Shown: one piece after another, positions 8,913-18,266 of the stretch | Position numbering within the stretch: the stretch's first letter is position 1 | Layout: each line of letters starts with the position of its first letter | Source: Bordetella parapertussis | GTDB lineage: Bacteria > Pseudomonadota > Gammaproteobacteria > Burkholderiales > Burkholderiaceae_A | Reading direction: 5' to 3' | Assembly (NCBI GenBank): GCA_945877235.1 | Contig: CAMCRF010000003.1 | Span: 124,001-188,000 of the forward strand | Length of the DNA stretch: 64,000 nucleotides | Program-made: the position numbers and the translations under genes | The notes under the pieces: generated by a model | What the model saw: only the letters and a program-made list of their open reading frames with translations | The model's database searches: none | What the model was told of the DNA's origin: nothing

Positions 8913-9605
8913 ATGCTGCCGCTGCCCAAGGTTGACCCAGTCTCTATTCCCATTCACAACGATAGCCAACGGTTTGCGGTACGTCGGGTCTATTGTGTTG
9001 GCCGCAACTATGCGGATCACGCCATTGAAATGGGAGACACAGGCCGCGAACCCCCGTTCTTTTTCCTCAAGCCCGCTGATGCACTTTTCCCAGTCCCAGC
9101 AGACATTCAAACTGATTGGCCTTACCCCATGGCAACTGAGGATTGCCATCATGAGGTTGAGTTGGTGGTCGCACTTGCTTGTGGCGGCAAAAACCTCACG
9201 CCGACTCAGGCGGCAGCTTGCATCTGGGGCTATGCCCTGGGGTTGGATATGACCCGTCGTGACCGTCAAGGTGAAATGAAGAAAGCGGGGAAGCCCTGGG
9301 AGATTGGCAAGGCCTTCGATCACGGAGCACCCATCGGGCCGCTGGTGCCTGTGGGTGAGCGGGGTCTCTTGACCTCCGGCGCCATATCGCTCTCCGTGAA
9401 TGGCGTGCAGCGCCAAGCAGGTAACCTCTCGCAGCTCATTTGGCCCTTGGCGGACATGATGTCTGAGCTCTCCAAGGCCTGGACGCTCGAGGCGGGCGAC
9501 CTGATCTTCACCGGCACACCAGCAGGCGTAGGTCCGGTGGTGCGCGGGGACCGGGTCGATGCCCAGTTCGAGGGGCTGCCGGGTCTCTCTATTCGCGTGA
9601 TCTGA
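8913..9605 (+). CDS. Fumarylacetoacetate hydrolase family protein (fumarylpyruvate hydrolase-like)
   Basis: A 230-residue protein of the FAH superfamily: VGRNYADHAIEMG, PPFFFLKPADAL, and the divalent-metal site HHEVELVVAL with a downstream Asp (GLDMTRRDRQ). The ends FTGTPAGVGPV and RGDRVDAQFEGLPG are typical. The nearest characterised relatives are fumarylpyruvate hydrolases of gentisate degradation (NagK), but acylpyruvase or oxaloacetate decarboxylase activity is equally possible. It has an AAAGGAG site. The next gene is a maleylpyruvate/maleylacetoacetate isomerase-like GST, which supports a ring-cleavage role, although no dioxygenase is adjacent. Confidence 0.88.
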   Translation: MLPLPKVDPVSIPIHNDSQRFAVRRVYCVGRNYADHAIEMGDTGREPPFFFLKPADALFPVPADIQTDWPYPMATEDCHHEVELVVALACGGKNLTPTQAAACIWGYALGLDMTRRDRQGEMKKAGKPWEIGKAFDHGAPIGPLVPVGERGLLTSGAISLSVNGVQRQAGNLSQLIWPLADMMSELSKAWTLEAGDLIFTGTPAGVGPVVRGDRVDAQFEGLPGLSIRVI

Positions 9606-9616
9606 CACCGAGGCGC

Positions 9617-10294
9617 ATGGACGTCCGACTTCATAGCTTCTGGCGGTCCTCTGCCGCCTATCGTGTTCGGCTTGGACTGGGCATGAAGGGTATTGCGTAT
9701 GAGGTCGTGCCGGTTCATCTGCGCAAGGCAGAACATCAGTCTCCTGCCTATCAGTCACTGACGGCTGAGGGCCTCGTGCCTGTTTTGGAGATAGACGGGC
9801 TGGTGCTCACGCAATCGCTCTCGATACTCGAGTACCTCGAGGAGCGTCAGCCGGATCCGGCACTGCTGCCTAGCGATGCAGCCGGACGTGCTCGGGTTCG
9901 CGCCTTGGCCCAGATCATCGCCTGCGAAATTCATCCGCTCAACAATCTGCGTGTGCTCAAGTACTTGAGTGGTGAGCTCAGCCTATCCCAAGCTGCCCGG
10001 GACGCCTGGTATGCCCATTGGGTGCGCGAGGGCCTCACAGCATTCGAGCGGCAACTCGCGCTCGGGAGCGGGCTCTTCTGTCATGGGGATCGGCCTAGTC
10101 TTGCAGACTGCGTGCTTATGCCCCAGGTCTTCAATGCTCGCATCACAGGGGTTTCCCTCGACGGGCTTGACCGCATTCTCGAGATCGAAGCGCGAATGCT
10201 CCAGTTGACATGGGTTCGCTCAGCCTATCCATTCAGTCAACCAGATGCAGAGGGAGACGCTGGAGCGCTGGCCCTGCCCACCCTCACTCGATAA
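9617..10294 (+). CDS. Maleylacetoacetate/maleylpyruvate isomerase (zeta-class GST)
   Basis: A 225-residue glutathione-dependent isomerase. The zeta-class active site SSAAYRVRLGLGMKGI and the glutathione-binding LTQSLSILEYLEE are intact. The C-terminal helical domain carries ACEIHPLNNLRVLKYL, which is characteristic of MaiA/NagL. Together with the upstream FAH protein it would isomerise and then hydrolyse a ring-cleavage product. Substrate (maleylpyruvate or maleylacetoacetate) cannot be decided from sequence. Confidence 0.9.
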   Translation: MDVRLHSFWRSSAAYRVRLGLGMKGIAYEVVPVHLRKAEHQSPAYQSLTAEGLVPVLEIDGLVLTQSLSILEYLEERQPDPALLPSDAAGRARVRALAQIIACEIHPLNNLRVLKYLSGELSLSQAARDAWYAHWVREGLTAFERQLALGSGLFCHGDRPSLADCVLMPQVFNARITGVSLDGLDRILEIEARMLQLTWVRSAYPFSQPDAEGDAGALALPTLTR

Positions 10295-10306
10295 TTTTGG
10301 GGCGGG

Positions 10307-11167
10307 TTAGGCGGGCCCTGTCGCCACGGGTCGTTTCGGATTAGAGCACCACTCGCTCCAAGAACCTGGATACAGCGCGCTGCCGTGCAGACCCGCTGCC
10401 TCCATGGCGACCAGGTTGTGGCAGGCGCTGATGCCAGATCCACAGCTGTGAACGATTGCACTTGGGTCTTGCCCGTTTAAGAGGGCCTCGAACTCTTCTC
10501 TCAGAACGGCAGGGGGTTTAAAACGCCCATCGGGCTGGAGGTTCTGGGCATAGGGACGATTGATTGCGCCTGGAATGTGTCCTGCTACTGGGTCGAGGGG
10601 CTCTTCATCTCCTCTGAATCGTGCGGGCGAGCGGGCATCGAGCAGCACTGCAATCTCGGGCATGGCGCCCGACTGCACCCAGCTCTCGATCATCTCTGCG
10701 TTCCAGCGTGGGCAGAGGGTTGGACGGGGGGTCAATCGTCCCGAGCGTGCCTTTTTAAAATCGCTGGTCTGAAGCTGGCCACCTTCGGCCACCCAGGCCT
10801 GCAGGCCTCCATCGAGGACAGCCACCTTGAGGTGTCCGACATACCGTGCGAGCCACCAGAATCGCGAGGCGTACACACCGCCGGATGCATCGTAGGCGAC
10901 CAAGAGCGTGTCCTCTCGGGCACCCACCTCAGCGAGTCGATCGCAGAAGTGATGGGGGTTCGGAAGTGGATGACGCCCACCATCGGGACCCTCATGACTA
11001 TCGTCGGCCAGGTCTTGCGCGACCGACAGAAAGGCGGCCTGAGGAAGGTGCCCGGCTGCATAGGCTCGAAGTCCTGCAAAGGGATCTTGAAGGTCGTGTT
11101 GAACGTCGATGACGATGACATCGTCGGGAATGTTCACCAATTCTTGTGGGGTGATCAGTGGGGTCAT
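10307..11167 (-). CDS. sseA: Thiosulfate/3-mercaptopyruvate sulfurtransferase
   Basis: A 286-residue two-domain rhodanese. The inactive N-terminal domain carries DGGRHPLPNP and VLDGGLQAW. The C-terminal domain has the catalytic loop CGSGISACHN, whose CGSG sequence is typical of the 3-mercaptopyruvate-preferring enzymes rather than of plain rhodaneses. The start overlaps the Rieske oxygenase stop by 4 bases. No signal peptide, so cytoplasmic. Confidence 0.92.
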   Translation of the reverse strand: MTPLITPQELVNIPDDVIVIDVQHDLQDPFAGLRAYAAGHLPQAAFLSVAQDLADDSHEGPDGGRHPLPNPHHFCDRLAEVGAREDTLLVAYDASGGVYASRFWWLARYVGHLKVAVLDGGLQAWVAEGGQLQTSDFKKARSGRLTPRPTLCPRWNAEMIESWVQSGAMPEIAVLLDARSPARFRGDEEPLDPVAGHIPGAINRPYAQNLQPDGRFKPPAVLREEFEALLNGQDPSAIVHSCGSGISACHNLVAMEAAGLHGSALYPGSWSEWCSNPKRPVATGPA

Positions 11168-12264
11168 CGTGCAGTCGCCAAAGCTTTGCGCAGGTATTCG
11201 TGGAAGTGGAGCATGCCGTCTTCCATGGGGGAGTGATACGGGCCAACCTCGTTGAGCCCGCGATTCATCAGGGCTCTGCGGCCACGATCCATGCGAATCG
11301 CGATCTCGTCGTCTTCCAGCACAGTCTCGTTGTATGCGGCCTGCTGGGCCTCTACGTAACTGGGCTCAAAGTAAGCGATTTCCTCTGGGTAGTAGAACTC
11401 CACCACATTGACAGTGCGCTGGGGTGTTATGGGGTGAAGGTGGGAGACCACCAGAACCTTTGGGTACCACTCGACCATGATATTCGGGTAGATGGTCATC
11501 CAGATGGCGCCGAAATCGGGCAGCTTGCCGTCGTGCATGCGCAAGACCTCTTGCTGCCAACGCTGATAAACCGGCGTGGCCGCATTCGAGAGGGGCGTGA
11601 TGCCAACCGCTTGGATGTTGTATTGCTCACCGAAATGCCATCTAAGGTGATTGCAGTCCACAAAATTGCCAAGCCCGGGGTGAAATGGAGCCACATGGTA
11701 GTCATCCATGTAGACCTCAATGAAGCTTTTCCAGTTGTACTCGCAGAGGTGGTGCTGGGTGTGTGCGTGGACGTAGCCCTCAAAGTTGAGCTTGTCAAAA
11801 AACGGCACTTGGCTGAGCTCATTTAAGAGCGCTGGTTGCCCTTCAAAGAGCAGGCCATTCCAGCTGTTGAGGGGCTTGCGCGAGAGGTGCTTGCAGGGGT
11901 CTTCGGCAAAGTGCGGTGCGCCGATGAGCTCGCCCTGTAGGTCATAGGTCCACCGATGAAGCGGGCAGACAATGTGTTCGGCCTCGCCCTTACCCTCAAG
12001 CATGATGGCCTGCCGGTGACGGCAGACATTGCTAAGCAGCTCTATGCCGGTTGCATTTCGGACCAACACCCGCCCATGATCTTCATGCGCAAGCGTTGCA
12101 TACCGGCCTACCTCGGGCACCATAAGCTGGTGGCCGACATAGCCAGGCCCTGCCTGAAAGCAGTGAACGCGCTCTTGGGCCAGAAGCGCTTCGTCAAAAT
12201 AGGCGTGAACCGGCAGCTGTGCGCTGCTGGGGATCAGCCTAGAAAAGGTTCCGACATCACTCAT
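11164..12264 (-). CDS. Rieske [2Fe-2S] aromatic ring-hydroxylating oxygenase, alpha-type subunit
   Basis: A 366-residue protein. The Rieske site is CRHRQAIM ... CPLHRW (C-x-H and C-x2-H ligands). The mononuclear iron histidines and the bridging aspartate lie in MDDYHVAPFHPGL. No beta subunit, ferredoxin or reductase is adjacent; fpr/fdxA at the window start are possible electron sources but that is speculation. A gene of this type sits beside xseB-ispA-dxs in many Burkholderiales, and its substrate is not known to me. Confidence 0.9.
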   Translation of the reverse strand: MSDVGTFSRLIPSSAQLPVHAYFDEALLAQERVHCFQAGPGYVGHQLMVPEVGRYATLAHEDHGRVLVRNATGIELLSNVCRHRQAIMLEGKGEAEHIVCPLHRWTYDLQGELIGAPHFAEDPCKHLSRKPLNSWNGLLFEGQPALLNELSQVPFFDKLNFEGYVHAHTQHHLCEYNWKSFIEVYMDDYHVAPFHPGLGNFVDCNHLRWHFGEQYNIQAVGITPLSNAATPVYQRWQQEVLRMHDGKLPDFGAIWMTIYPNIMVEWYPKVLVVSHLHPITPQRTVNVVEFYYPEEIAYFEPSYVEAQQAAYNETVLEDDEIAIRMDRGRRALMNRGLNEVGPYHSPMEDGMLHFHEYLRKALATAR

Positions 12265-12331
12265 CGAAATCCCTCCCGAGCCAAGAAAGGAAAGCGCTCG
12301 AGTATACCCGCAATCCTGCGCGTGGGGCGTC

Positions 12332-12337
12332 TACAAT
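12332..12337 (+). promoter_or_regulatory. -10-like box (TACAAT) six bases before xseB
   Basis: TACAAT is followed by exactly six bases (gttgcg) and then the xseB ATG. No Shine-Dalgarno lies between -5 and -12. If this is the -10 element, transcription would begin at or next to the start codon and give a leaderless mRNA. No clear -35 is visible. Confidence 0.45.
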
Positions 12338-12343
12338 GTTGCG

Positions 12344-12592
12344 ATGGACAACGTCGATGACATTTCAACGCTGAGCTTTGAGGCGGCCATGGCCGCGCTA
12401 GAGCGAGAGACCGCGCGTCTGGAGGACGGGCAACTCGCACTTGCCGATGCCCTCAAGGCTTACGAGCGTGGTGTCGCCCTCATGCGGCACGCACAGGGCC
12501 TGCTTGAGGCCGCTCAGAAGGAGCTTGAGATCATCGACGCGAGAGGCACGACTGTCGCCCCGGTCTCAGACTTCCTCGGGGAGAACGGGTGA
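12344..12592 (+). CDS. xseB: Exodeoxyribonuclease VII small subunit
   Basis: An 82-residue helical protein with the family signature LSFEAAMAALERETARLEDG and LADALKAYERGVALMRHAQ. It combines with XseA (22899-24128 here) to form exonuclease VII, a single-strand-specific processive nuclease. Its stop overlaps the GTG start of ispA (GTGA). The xseB-ispA-dxs order is widely conserved. The start lies six bases after a -10-like box and lacks a ribosome site. Confidence 0.97.
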   Translation: MDNVDDISTLSFEAAMAALERETARLEDGQLALADALKAYERGVALMRHAQGLLEAAQKELEIIDARGTTVAPVSDFLGENG

Positions 12593-13509
12593 GTCTCGCG
12601 TCGGTCGTCCCGCCCGCTTGGCTGGCTGCGCTCAACCTTCATTTGGAGCATGTGCTCAACGGTTCGAACCGTCTGGAACAGGGTAACCATTCGGGCCAAT
12701 CCCTTGCACGTCTCTGGTCCGCCATGGCTTATGCCGTCTTGAATGGCGGAAAGCGTGCGCGGGCGCTGTTGGTGATGGCGAGTGCAGAGGCGACGGGTGC
12801 GGATCCGCTGGCCCGAGTAGTGCTCGATGCCGCCGCTGCCGTGGAATGTGTTCATGCATTTTCGTTGGTCCACGATGACCTGCCCTGTATGGATGACGAC
12901 GACCTCCGCAGGGGTCAACCCACAGTGCATGTTGCCTTTGACGAGCCCACTGCGCTGCTGGTGGGCGATGCGTTACAGACGCTTGCATTCGAGCTTCTCA
13001 TGGATACCCACGCCTCTGATCAGACAAAAGTGGCGCTCTGTCGTTCACTCGCTGGTGCAACGGGCGCTCGTGGTATGGCGGGAGGCCAGGCCGTTGACAT
13101 TGCCGCTGTCGGCGTTGGACTGACTCAGCGTGAGCTCGAGGCCATGCACGCCCTGAAGACAGGGGCTTTAATAACAGCGTCTGCAGAGATGGGGGTGTTG
13201 GCTGGCCCACACGCCTCAAATGCCGCTCAGCTCGACATGATTCGCTCTTATGCCAGGGCTTTGGGATTGTCGTTTCAGGTGGTCGATGACGTCCTCGACG
13301 CCACAGCCGACTCGCTTACCCTGGGCAAGACGGCGGGCAAAGACCAAGCGCAAGACAAGCCGACTTTCATTCGGCTGCTGGGCTTGGAGGCCAGCCGCTC
13401 CTATGCGCAGTCATTGCTCGACCATGCGCTGGCATCGATTGAGCCGCTTGGTGCCCAAGGCGATCGGCTTCGTGCGCTTGCGCTTGCATTGACTCATCGC
13501 GTCCATTAG
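12589..13509 (+). CDS. ispA: Farnesyl/geranyl diphosphate synthase (polyprenyl synthetase)
   Basis: A 306-residue prenyl transferase that condenses IPP with DMAPP and GPP. The first aspartate-rich motif DDLPCMDDDDLRRG and the second DDVLDATAD are intact, with GGKRARALL for IPP binding. The short residues before the first motif fit a C10-C15 product. Starts at GTG coupled to xseB, and ends 15 bases before dxs, so precursor supply genes share an operon. Confidence 0.96.
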   Translation: MSLASVVPPAWLAALNLHLEHVLNGSNRLEQGNHSGQSLARLWSAMAYAVLNGGKRARALLVMASAEATGADPLARVVLDAAAAVECVHAFSLVHDDLPCMDDDDLRRGQPTVHVAFDEPTALLVGDALQTLAFELLMDTHASDQTKVALCRSLAGATGARGMAGGQAVDIAAVGVGLTQRELEAMHALKTGALITASAEMGVLAGPHASNAAQLDMIRSYARALGLSFQVVDDVLDATADSLTLGKTAGKDQAQDKPTFIRLLGLEASRSYAQSLLDHALASIEPLGAQGDRLRALALALTHRVH

Positions 13510-13524
13510 TTCATCGTTTCGACC

Positions 13525-15474
13525 ATGTCCACTTTGCATGACATCTCTTCCCCGCAGGACCTACGTCTTCTGACCCGGCGGCAACTCAAAGACCTCGCGG
13601 CTGAGCTGCGTGAGTTTCTGCTCCACTCCGTGGCGCGTACCGGGGGGCACCTGTCCTCGAATCTGGGTACGGTCGAGCTGACCGTGGCCATTCATCATGT
13701 ATTCCAAACCCCGTTCGATCGGCTGATCTGGGATGTGGGTCACCAGAGTTATCCGCACAAGATTCTCACCGGGCGGCGCGACCAGATGCACACGCTGCGA
13801 CAGCTCAACGGCATTTCTGGATTTCCTCGTCGCTGTGAGAGCGAGCACGACCACTTTGGCACGGCGCACTCTTCCACGTCTATTTCTGCTGCCCTGGGCA
13901 TGGCCTTGGCCACGAGACAGAAGGGCGAGCATCAGGGGCCCCACCGCCGACGCCATATTGCCGTGATTGGTGATGGCGCCATGAGTGCCGGCATGGCCTA
14001 CGAGGCCATGAACAACGCGGGCATTCACAAGGACATTGATCTCCTGGTCATCTTGAATGACAACGAGATGTCGATCTCTCCTCCCGTCGGGGCCATGAGT
14101 AACTACCTTGCACGACTCATGTCGGGCCGTTTCTACTCGGCCGCACGTGAACTCGGAAAGCAGGTGCTCTCCGCAGTACCCCCTGTTTTAGAAATTGCCC
14201 GACGCCTTGAAGGGGGTGCAAAAGGGCTCGTGACGCCGAGCACGCTCTTTGAAGAGTTCGGTTTCAATTATTTTGGCCCCATCGACGGCCATGACCTCGA
14301 CGCCCTCATACCAGCACTTCACAATCTGCGTGAACTCAAGGGCCCACAGTTTCTGCATGTGGTGACCAAGAAGGGGCAAGGCTATGCGCTGGCCGAAGAG
14401 GACCCCATCACCTATCATGGGCCCGGAAAATTCGACCCCAACGAGGGTATTCGGCCGGTGACGCAGCCGGCCAAGCCAACCTACTCAAAGGTCTTTGGAG
14501 ACTGGCTCTGCGATGCCGCCGAGGCAGATGCTCGCGTGGTTGCCATCACGCCGGCCATGCGTGAGGGGTCTGGCATGGTTGAGTTCTCGCAGCGGTTCCC
14601 CGACCGGTACCACGATGTGGCTATTGCCGAGCAGCACGCAGTCACCGTTGCGGCAGGTATGGCCTGCGAGGGGCTTCGTCCTGTGGTCGCAATTTATTCG
14701 ACCTTCCTGCAGCGGGGCTACGACCAGCTCGTGCATGACGTCGCGCTCCAAAACCTGCCTGTGCTGTTTGCGATTGATCGTGCTGGGCTTGTCGGTGCCG
14801 ACGGCGCGACACACGCGGGGGTGTTTGATATTGCCTTCATGCGTTGCCTGCCCAACATGGTGATCATGACTCCCAAAGATGAGCCAGAGTGTCGCGCCAT
14901 GCTCAGCACGGGCCTAGTGCTCGAGGGCCCCTCCGCCGTTCGGTACCCCAGGGGCGCTGGAATGGGTGTGGAGCCAGGCCATGCCTTGCTGCCCCTTGAA
15001 GTTGGCAAGGCCGAGCCACTGCGTGAGGGGGCCGCAGGGCCACACGGACTGCGTGTCTGCCTGCTGGCGTTCGGGAGCATGGTTGCGCCTGCTCTTAAGG
15101 CCGCTGTCGAGCTGAATGCGGCTGTCGTGAATATGCGTTTCATTAAGCCGCTCGACATCGAGTGCCTTGCAGACTGTGCAGAGCGCTACGATCTGCTGGT
15201 CACTATCGAGGAGCACGTCCTCGCTGGCGGTGCGGGTTCCGCAGTCATAGAGGCACTTGCTGGGCTCTCGACCCGCGTCCATGCTCCATCGGTCCTGGCG
15301 TTGGGCCTACCCGATGTGTTCATCGATCACGGGGACCACGCTGCACTCTTGGCTCGCCAAGGACTCGATGCACCGGGCATCGTCGCAAGCGTTCGAGTGA
15401 AGGCAGCCCAACTGCACACCCATCGAGAGTTTGGGGGAAATCTCACTCAACCCTCGCTTACACTGGCCCAATGA
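13525..15474 (+). CDS. dxs: 1-deoxy-D-xylulose-5-phosphate synthase
   Basis: A 649-residue thiamine diphosphate enzyme that starts the MEP isoprenoid pathway from pyruvate and glyceraldehyde 3-phosphate. The ThDP motif [18 protein letters not shown] with the NDNEMSIS strand, the central domain YSKVFGDW and [13 protein letters not shown] are clear, followed by the transketolase C-domain. Somewhat longer than E. coli Dxs (620). It follows ispA in the same pathway. The ATG of folE2 overlaps its stop (ATGA). Confidence 0.98.
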   Translation: MSTLHDISSPQDLRLLTRRQLKDLAAELREFLLHSVARTGGHLSSNLGTVELTVAIHHVFQTPFDRLIWDVGHQSYPHKILTGRRDQMHTLRQLNGISGFPRRCESEHDHFGTAHSSTSISAALGMALATRQKGEHQGPHRRRHIAVIGDGAMSAGMAYEAMNNAGIHKDIDLLVILNDNEMSISPPVGAMSNYLARLMSGRFYSAARELGKQVLSAVPPVLEIARRLEGGAKGLVTPSTLFEEFGFNYFGPIDGHDLDALIPALHNLRELKGPQFLHVVTKKGQGYALAEEDPITYHGPGKFDPNEGIRPVTQPAKPTYSKVFGDWLCDAAEADARVVAITPAMREGSGMVEFSQRFPDRYHDVAIAEQHAVTVAAGMACEGLRPVVAIYSTFLQRGYDQLVHDVALQNLPVLFAIDRAGLVGADGATHAGVFDIAFMRCLPNMVIMTPKDEPECRAMLSTGLVLEGPSAVRYPRGAGMGVEPGHALLPLEVGKAEPLREGAAGPHGLRVCLLAFGSMVAPALKAAVELNAAVVNMRFIKPLDIECLADCAERYDLLVTIEEHVLAGGAGSAVIEALAGLSTRVHAPSVLALGLPDVFIDHGDHAALLARQGLDAPGIVASVRVKAAQLHTHREFGGNLTQPSLTLAQ

Positions 15475-16289
15475 ATAGCCCTACCGAGAATAGTGCCATC
15501 GCCATGCCCGATGTTCAGGGACATCGCGACACCCGCAACATCCCCATCAATCGCGTCGGCGTGCGTCGCCTGCGTCACCCAGTTTTGCTTAGAGCCGGTC
15601 AGGGTAAAAAGCCCATTCCCTCAGTGGCGACATTCAGTCTCTCCGTGGCGCTGCCGGCAGACCAGAAGGGCACTCACATGTCGCGTTTCGTGGCACTGCT
15701 GGAGACCATGGGTCGCGATGGCATTGAGCTGAGTGCAGACACTGCGCAGTCCTTAGCCAGAGACATGCTCAAGCTGCTGGAGGCCAACGAGGGAACGCTT
15801 TCGCTTGAGGCCCCGTATTTCATTGAAAAGGCAGCGCCCGTGAGTGGGGTGAAAAGCCTCATGGATTACATCGTGGGCTTCGAGGCGACTGCTGGCGGTG
15901 AGACACCCGACACGGTGCTTACGGTAAAGGTACCTGTCAAGAGCCTGTGTCCGTGCTCGAAAGAGATCTCCGATTACGGCGCGCACAATCAGCGTTCAGA
16001 GGTCACGGTTCGCGTGCGACTCGGTCCCCAACCGGCCAAGCTCTGCATGGCGAGCCTGATTCGTACGGTCGAGGCCCAGGCCTCTTGCGAGCTTTGGGGC
16101 CTACTCAAGCGCCCCGATGAAAAGTACGTAACCGAACGCGCCTACGACAACGCGAAGTTCGTCGAGGACCTGGTTCGCGATGTGGCCATCTCAGTGCGGG
16201 CCTTACCTGGGGTCATTGGTTTCGAGGTTGAGGCCGAAAATTTTGAGAGCATCCACAACCATTCGGCCTGGGCACGCATCACGGTTTAG
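15471..16289 (+). CDS. folE2: GTP cyclohydrolase FolE2 (type IB)
   Basis: A 272-residue enzyme that converts GTP to 7,8-dihydroneopterin triphosphate, the first step to folate. The type IB hallmarks [19 protein letters not shown] (metal-binding Cys) and [15 protein letters not shown] are present. The ATG at 15471 is used; a longer upstream reading lies inside dxs. I saw no classical folE in the window, but that does not exclude one elsewhere. Convergent with yajQ, only two bases apart. Confidence 0.96.
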   Translation: MNSPTENSAIAMPDVQGHRDTRNIPINRVGVRRLRHPVLLRAGQGKKPIPSVATFSLSVALPADQKGTHMSRFVALLETMGRDGIELSADTAQSLARDMLKLLEANEGTLSLEAPYFIEKAAPVSGVKSLMDYIVGFEATAGGETPDTVLTVKVPVKSLCPCSKEISDYGAHNQRSEVTVRVRLGPQPAKLCMASLIRTVEAQASCELWGLLKRPDEKYVTERAYDNAKFVEDLVRDVAISVRALPGVIGFEVEAENFESIHNHSAWARITV

Positions 16290-16291
16290 TC

Positions 16292-16777
16292 TCAGTCCCT
16301 GAAGTTTCCATAAGCCAGTGGGAGGTCGTCGACCTCTTTCTTGAGCAGTGCAATCACGTTCTGCAGGTCGTCACGTTTGCCGCCTGTGACGCGCACGGCG
16401 TCTCCCTGAATAGACGCTTGGACTTTCACTTTGCTGTCCTTGATGATCCGGACAATCCGCTTGGCGTCGTCTCCGGCAATGCCATGACGAATGGTGAGCA
16501 CCTGCTTGAGCTTGTCGCCACCGATTTTCTGGATGTCGCCGTGGTCAAGAAAGCGCACATCGACGCCGCGCTTCGCGCACTTTCCAATCAAGACCTCCCG
16601 CACCTGGCCGAGTTGAAACTCGCTGTCGGCATAGCAGGTGAGCTCGCGATCCTTGAGTTGGACCTCGGCACTTGATCCTTTGAAGTCAAAACGGGTACCA
16701 ATTTCCTTGCTGGCTTGGTCCACTGCATTCTTTACTTCAGTCATGTCAGCTTCAAGGGTGGCGTCAAATGAGGGCAT
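16292..16777 (-). CDS. yajQ: YajQ family nucleotide-binding protein
   Basis: A 161-residue protein with the family start [20 protein letters not shown] and the segments [25 protein letters not shown]. YajQ proteins bind nucleotides, and a Xanthomonas member binds cyclic di-GMP and acts as a transcription co-regulator; whether this one does is unknown. Separated from the GNAT gene by 36 bases and read in the same direction. Confidence 0.95.
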   Translation of the reverse strand: MPSFDATLEADMTEVKNAVDQASKEIGTRFDFKGSSAEVQLKDRELTCYADSEFQLGQVREVLIGKCAKRGVDVRFLDHGDIQKIGGDKLKQVLTIRHGIAGDDAKRIVRIIKDSKVKVQASIQGDAVRVTGGKRDDLQNVIALLKKEVDDLPLAYGNFRD

Positions 16778-16813
16778 AGGTGGTGTCTCCTGGGGGCGAG
16801 TGAATCCAATGGG

Positions 16814-17299
16814 TCAGTCGAGCAATTTCTCGAAGAATAACGCGCGACCCAGTTCGGGGGAGAGTTGGTAGGCCTGAAACCCGGCCTTTTCATAGGCCGA
16901 GACGGCACTGGTGTGGCGCTCAAGCACCTCGAGTGTGAGCTTGCAAAACCCCTCAGCCCGCGCGAATGACTCTGCGGCGCGGAGGAGTTGCGATCCGATG
17001 CCTTGGCGTTCAAGGCCGGGCCGCACGCAGAGGTCGTGAATATTGAGCAGGCGCTGTGCTCGAAAGGTGGAGAGTCCAACGAAGGCGTTGAGGAGCCCTA
17101 CGGGGGCGTCATCGCGATATGCAAGCCACCCCCTGTAATGCGGCATTTCACCCAGTGTGCCTGGCAAGGACTTTCGAACGTCTGGGCTTAGGCCTTCGCC
17201 TTTGCCCGTTGGGCCTCGTGCGTAGAGATCGAGCAAATCGACAAGTGCTTGCGCATCTGTCGGCTCATGAGGCCGCAGGGTATGAATCTGAATGGTCAC
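16814..17299 (-). CDS. GNAT family N-acetyltransferase
   Basis: A 161-residue acetyltransferase. The acetyl-CoA loop is VRPGLERQGIGSQLLRAA, followed by LEVLERHTSAVSAYEKAGF as in small-molecule acetyltransferases. The substrate cannot be told. Its start overlaps argF by 4 bases (ATGA), so it is coupled to the arginine gene argF. Confidence 0.9.
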   Translation of the reverse strand: MTIQIHTLRPHEPTDAQALVDLLDLYARGPTGKGEGLSPDVRKSLPGTLGEMPHYRGWLAYRDDAPVGLLNAFVGLSTFRAQRLLNIHDLCVRPGLERQGIGSQLLRAAESFARAEGFCKLTLEVLERHTSAVSAYEKAGFQAYQLSPELGRALFFEKLLD

Positions 17300-18246
17300 G
17301 CGTCGTCGTGCGTCTGCCCAAGCAGGAGATACTCCATGAGGGCCTTTTGCACATGCAGGCGATTCTCTGCCTCGTCCCAGACCACAGACTGCGGGCCATC
17401 AATGACCTCTGCGGTCACTTCCTCACCACGATGCGCAGGAAGGCAATGCATAAACAGTGCGTGGGGTTTGGCGTGAGACATCATGTCGGAATCTACGCAC
17501 CAATGCTCAAATGCCTTCTTGCGCGCCTCATTCTCCGACTCAAAACCCATGCTGGTCCAAACGTCTGTGGTGACAAGGTCTACACCTCGGGTTGCGTCCA
17601 TTGGGTCGGCGAACTGCTCAAAGTGTCCCGTTCGATGAAGACCCGCACGCTCGGGCTCAACCTCGTATCCCGGGGGCGTCGAGACGTGCACCTTGAAATT
17701 CAATATTTCTGCGGCTTGAAGCCAGGTGTTGCAGACGTTATTGGAGTCGCCGATCCAGGCCACTGTTTTCCCCTCAATGCTGCCACGATGCTCGATGAAG
17801 GTCAGAATATCGGCAAGGATCTGGCAAGGGTGGTACTCGTTGGTGAGCCCGTTAATGACAGGGACGCGTGAATACGCTGCAAAGCGCTCAATGATCGCCT
17901 GCTCGTAGGTTCGGATCATGACGAGATCGCACATGCGCGAGATCACCTGTGCTGCGTCCTCAACCGGCTCGCCTCGCCCGAGCTGCGTGTCTCGGGTGTT
18001 GAGGTAAATCGCAGCGCCGCCAAGCTGGTGCATGCCCGCTTCAAATGAGAGCCGAGTGCGCGTAGAAGCTTTCTCGAACACCATGACCAGGGTGCGATCT
18101 TGCAGGGGCATATGCCGCACATAGCGCTTGAAACGATCTTTGATGAGTAGCGCTCGATCGAACAGATAGAGCAAGGTCTCGCGATCCAGGTCGCTGAATT
18201 GGAGAAAATGTTGGATCCCTTGAGGGACGGCCGAGGGTGCGTGCAT
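17296..18246 (-). CDS. argF: Ornithine carbamoyltransferase
   Basis: A 316-residue enzyme that forms citrulline from ornithine and carbamoyl phosphate. The carbamoyl phosphate site KASTRTRLSFE, the ornithine loop (VDLVTTDVWTSMG) and the catalytic HCLPAHRGEEV are all present. Read after argD from the minus strand with a 20-base gap. No ARG box is obvious by eye. Confidence 0.97.
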   Translation of the reverse strand: MHAPSAVPQGIQHFLQFSDLDRETLLYLFDRALLIKDRFKRYVRHMPLQDRTLVMVFEKASTRTRLSFEAGMHQLGGAAIYLNTRDTQLGRGEPVEDAAQVISRMCDLVMIRTYEQAIIERFAAYSRVPVINGLTNEYHPCQILADILTFIEHRGSIEGKTVAWIGDSNNVCNTWLQAAEILNFKVHVSTPPGYEVEPERAGLHRTGHFEQFADPMDATRGVDLVTTDVWTSMGFESENEARKKAFEHWCVDSDMMSHAKPHALFMHCLPAHRGEEVTAEVIDGPQSVVWDEAENRLHVQKALMEYLLLGQTHDDA

Positions 18247-18266
18247 GGTCTTGGTTGCGCAGTGCC

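Noticed and set aside
11158..11826. 222-residue plus-strand ORF opposite the Rieske oxygenase
   Set aside because: Complement of a gene with intact Rieske and iron motifs; no ribosome site and no family match.
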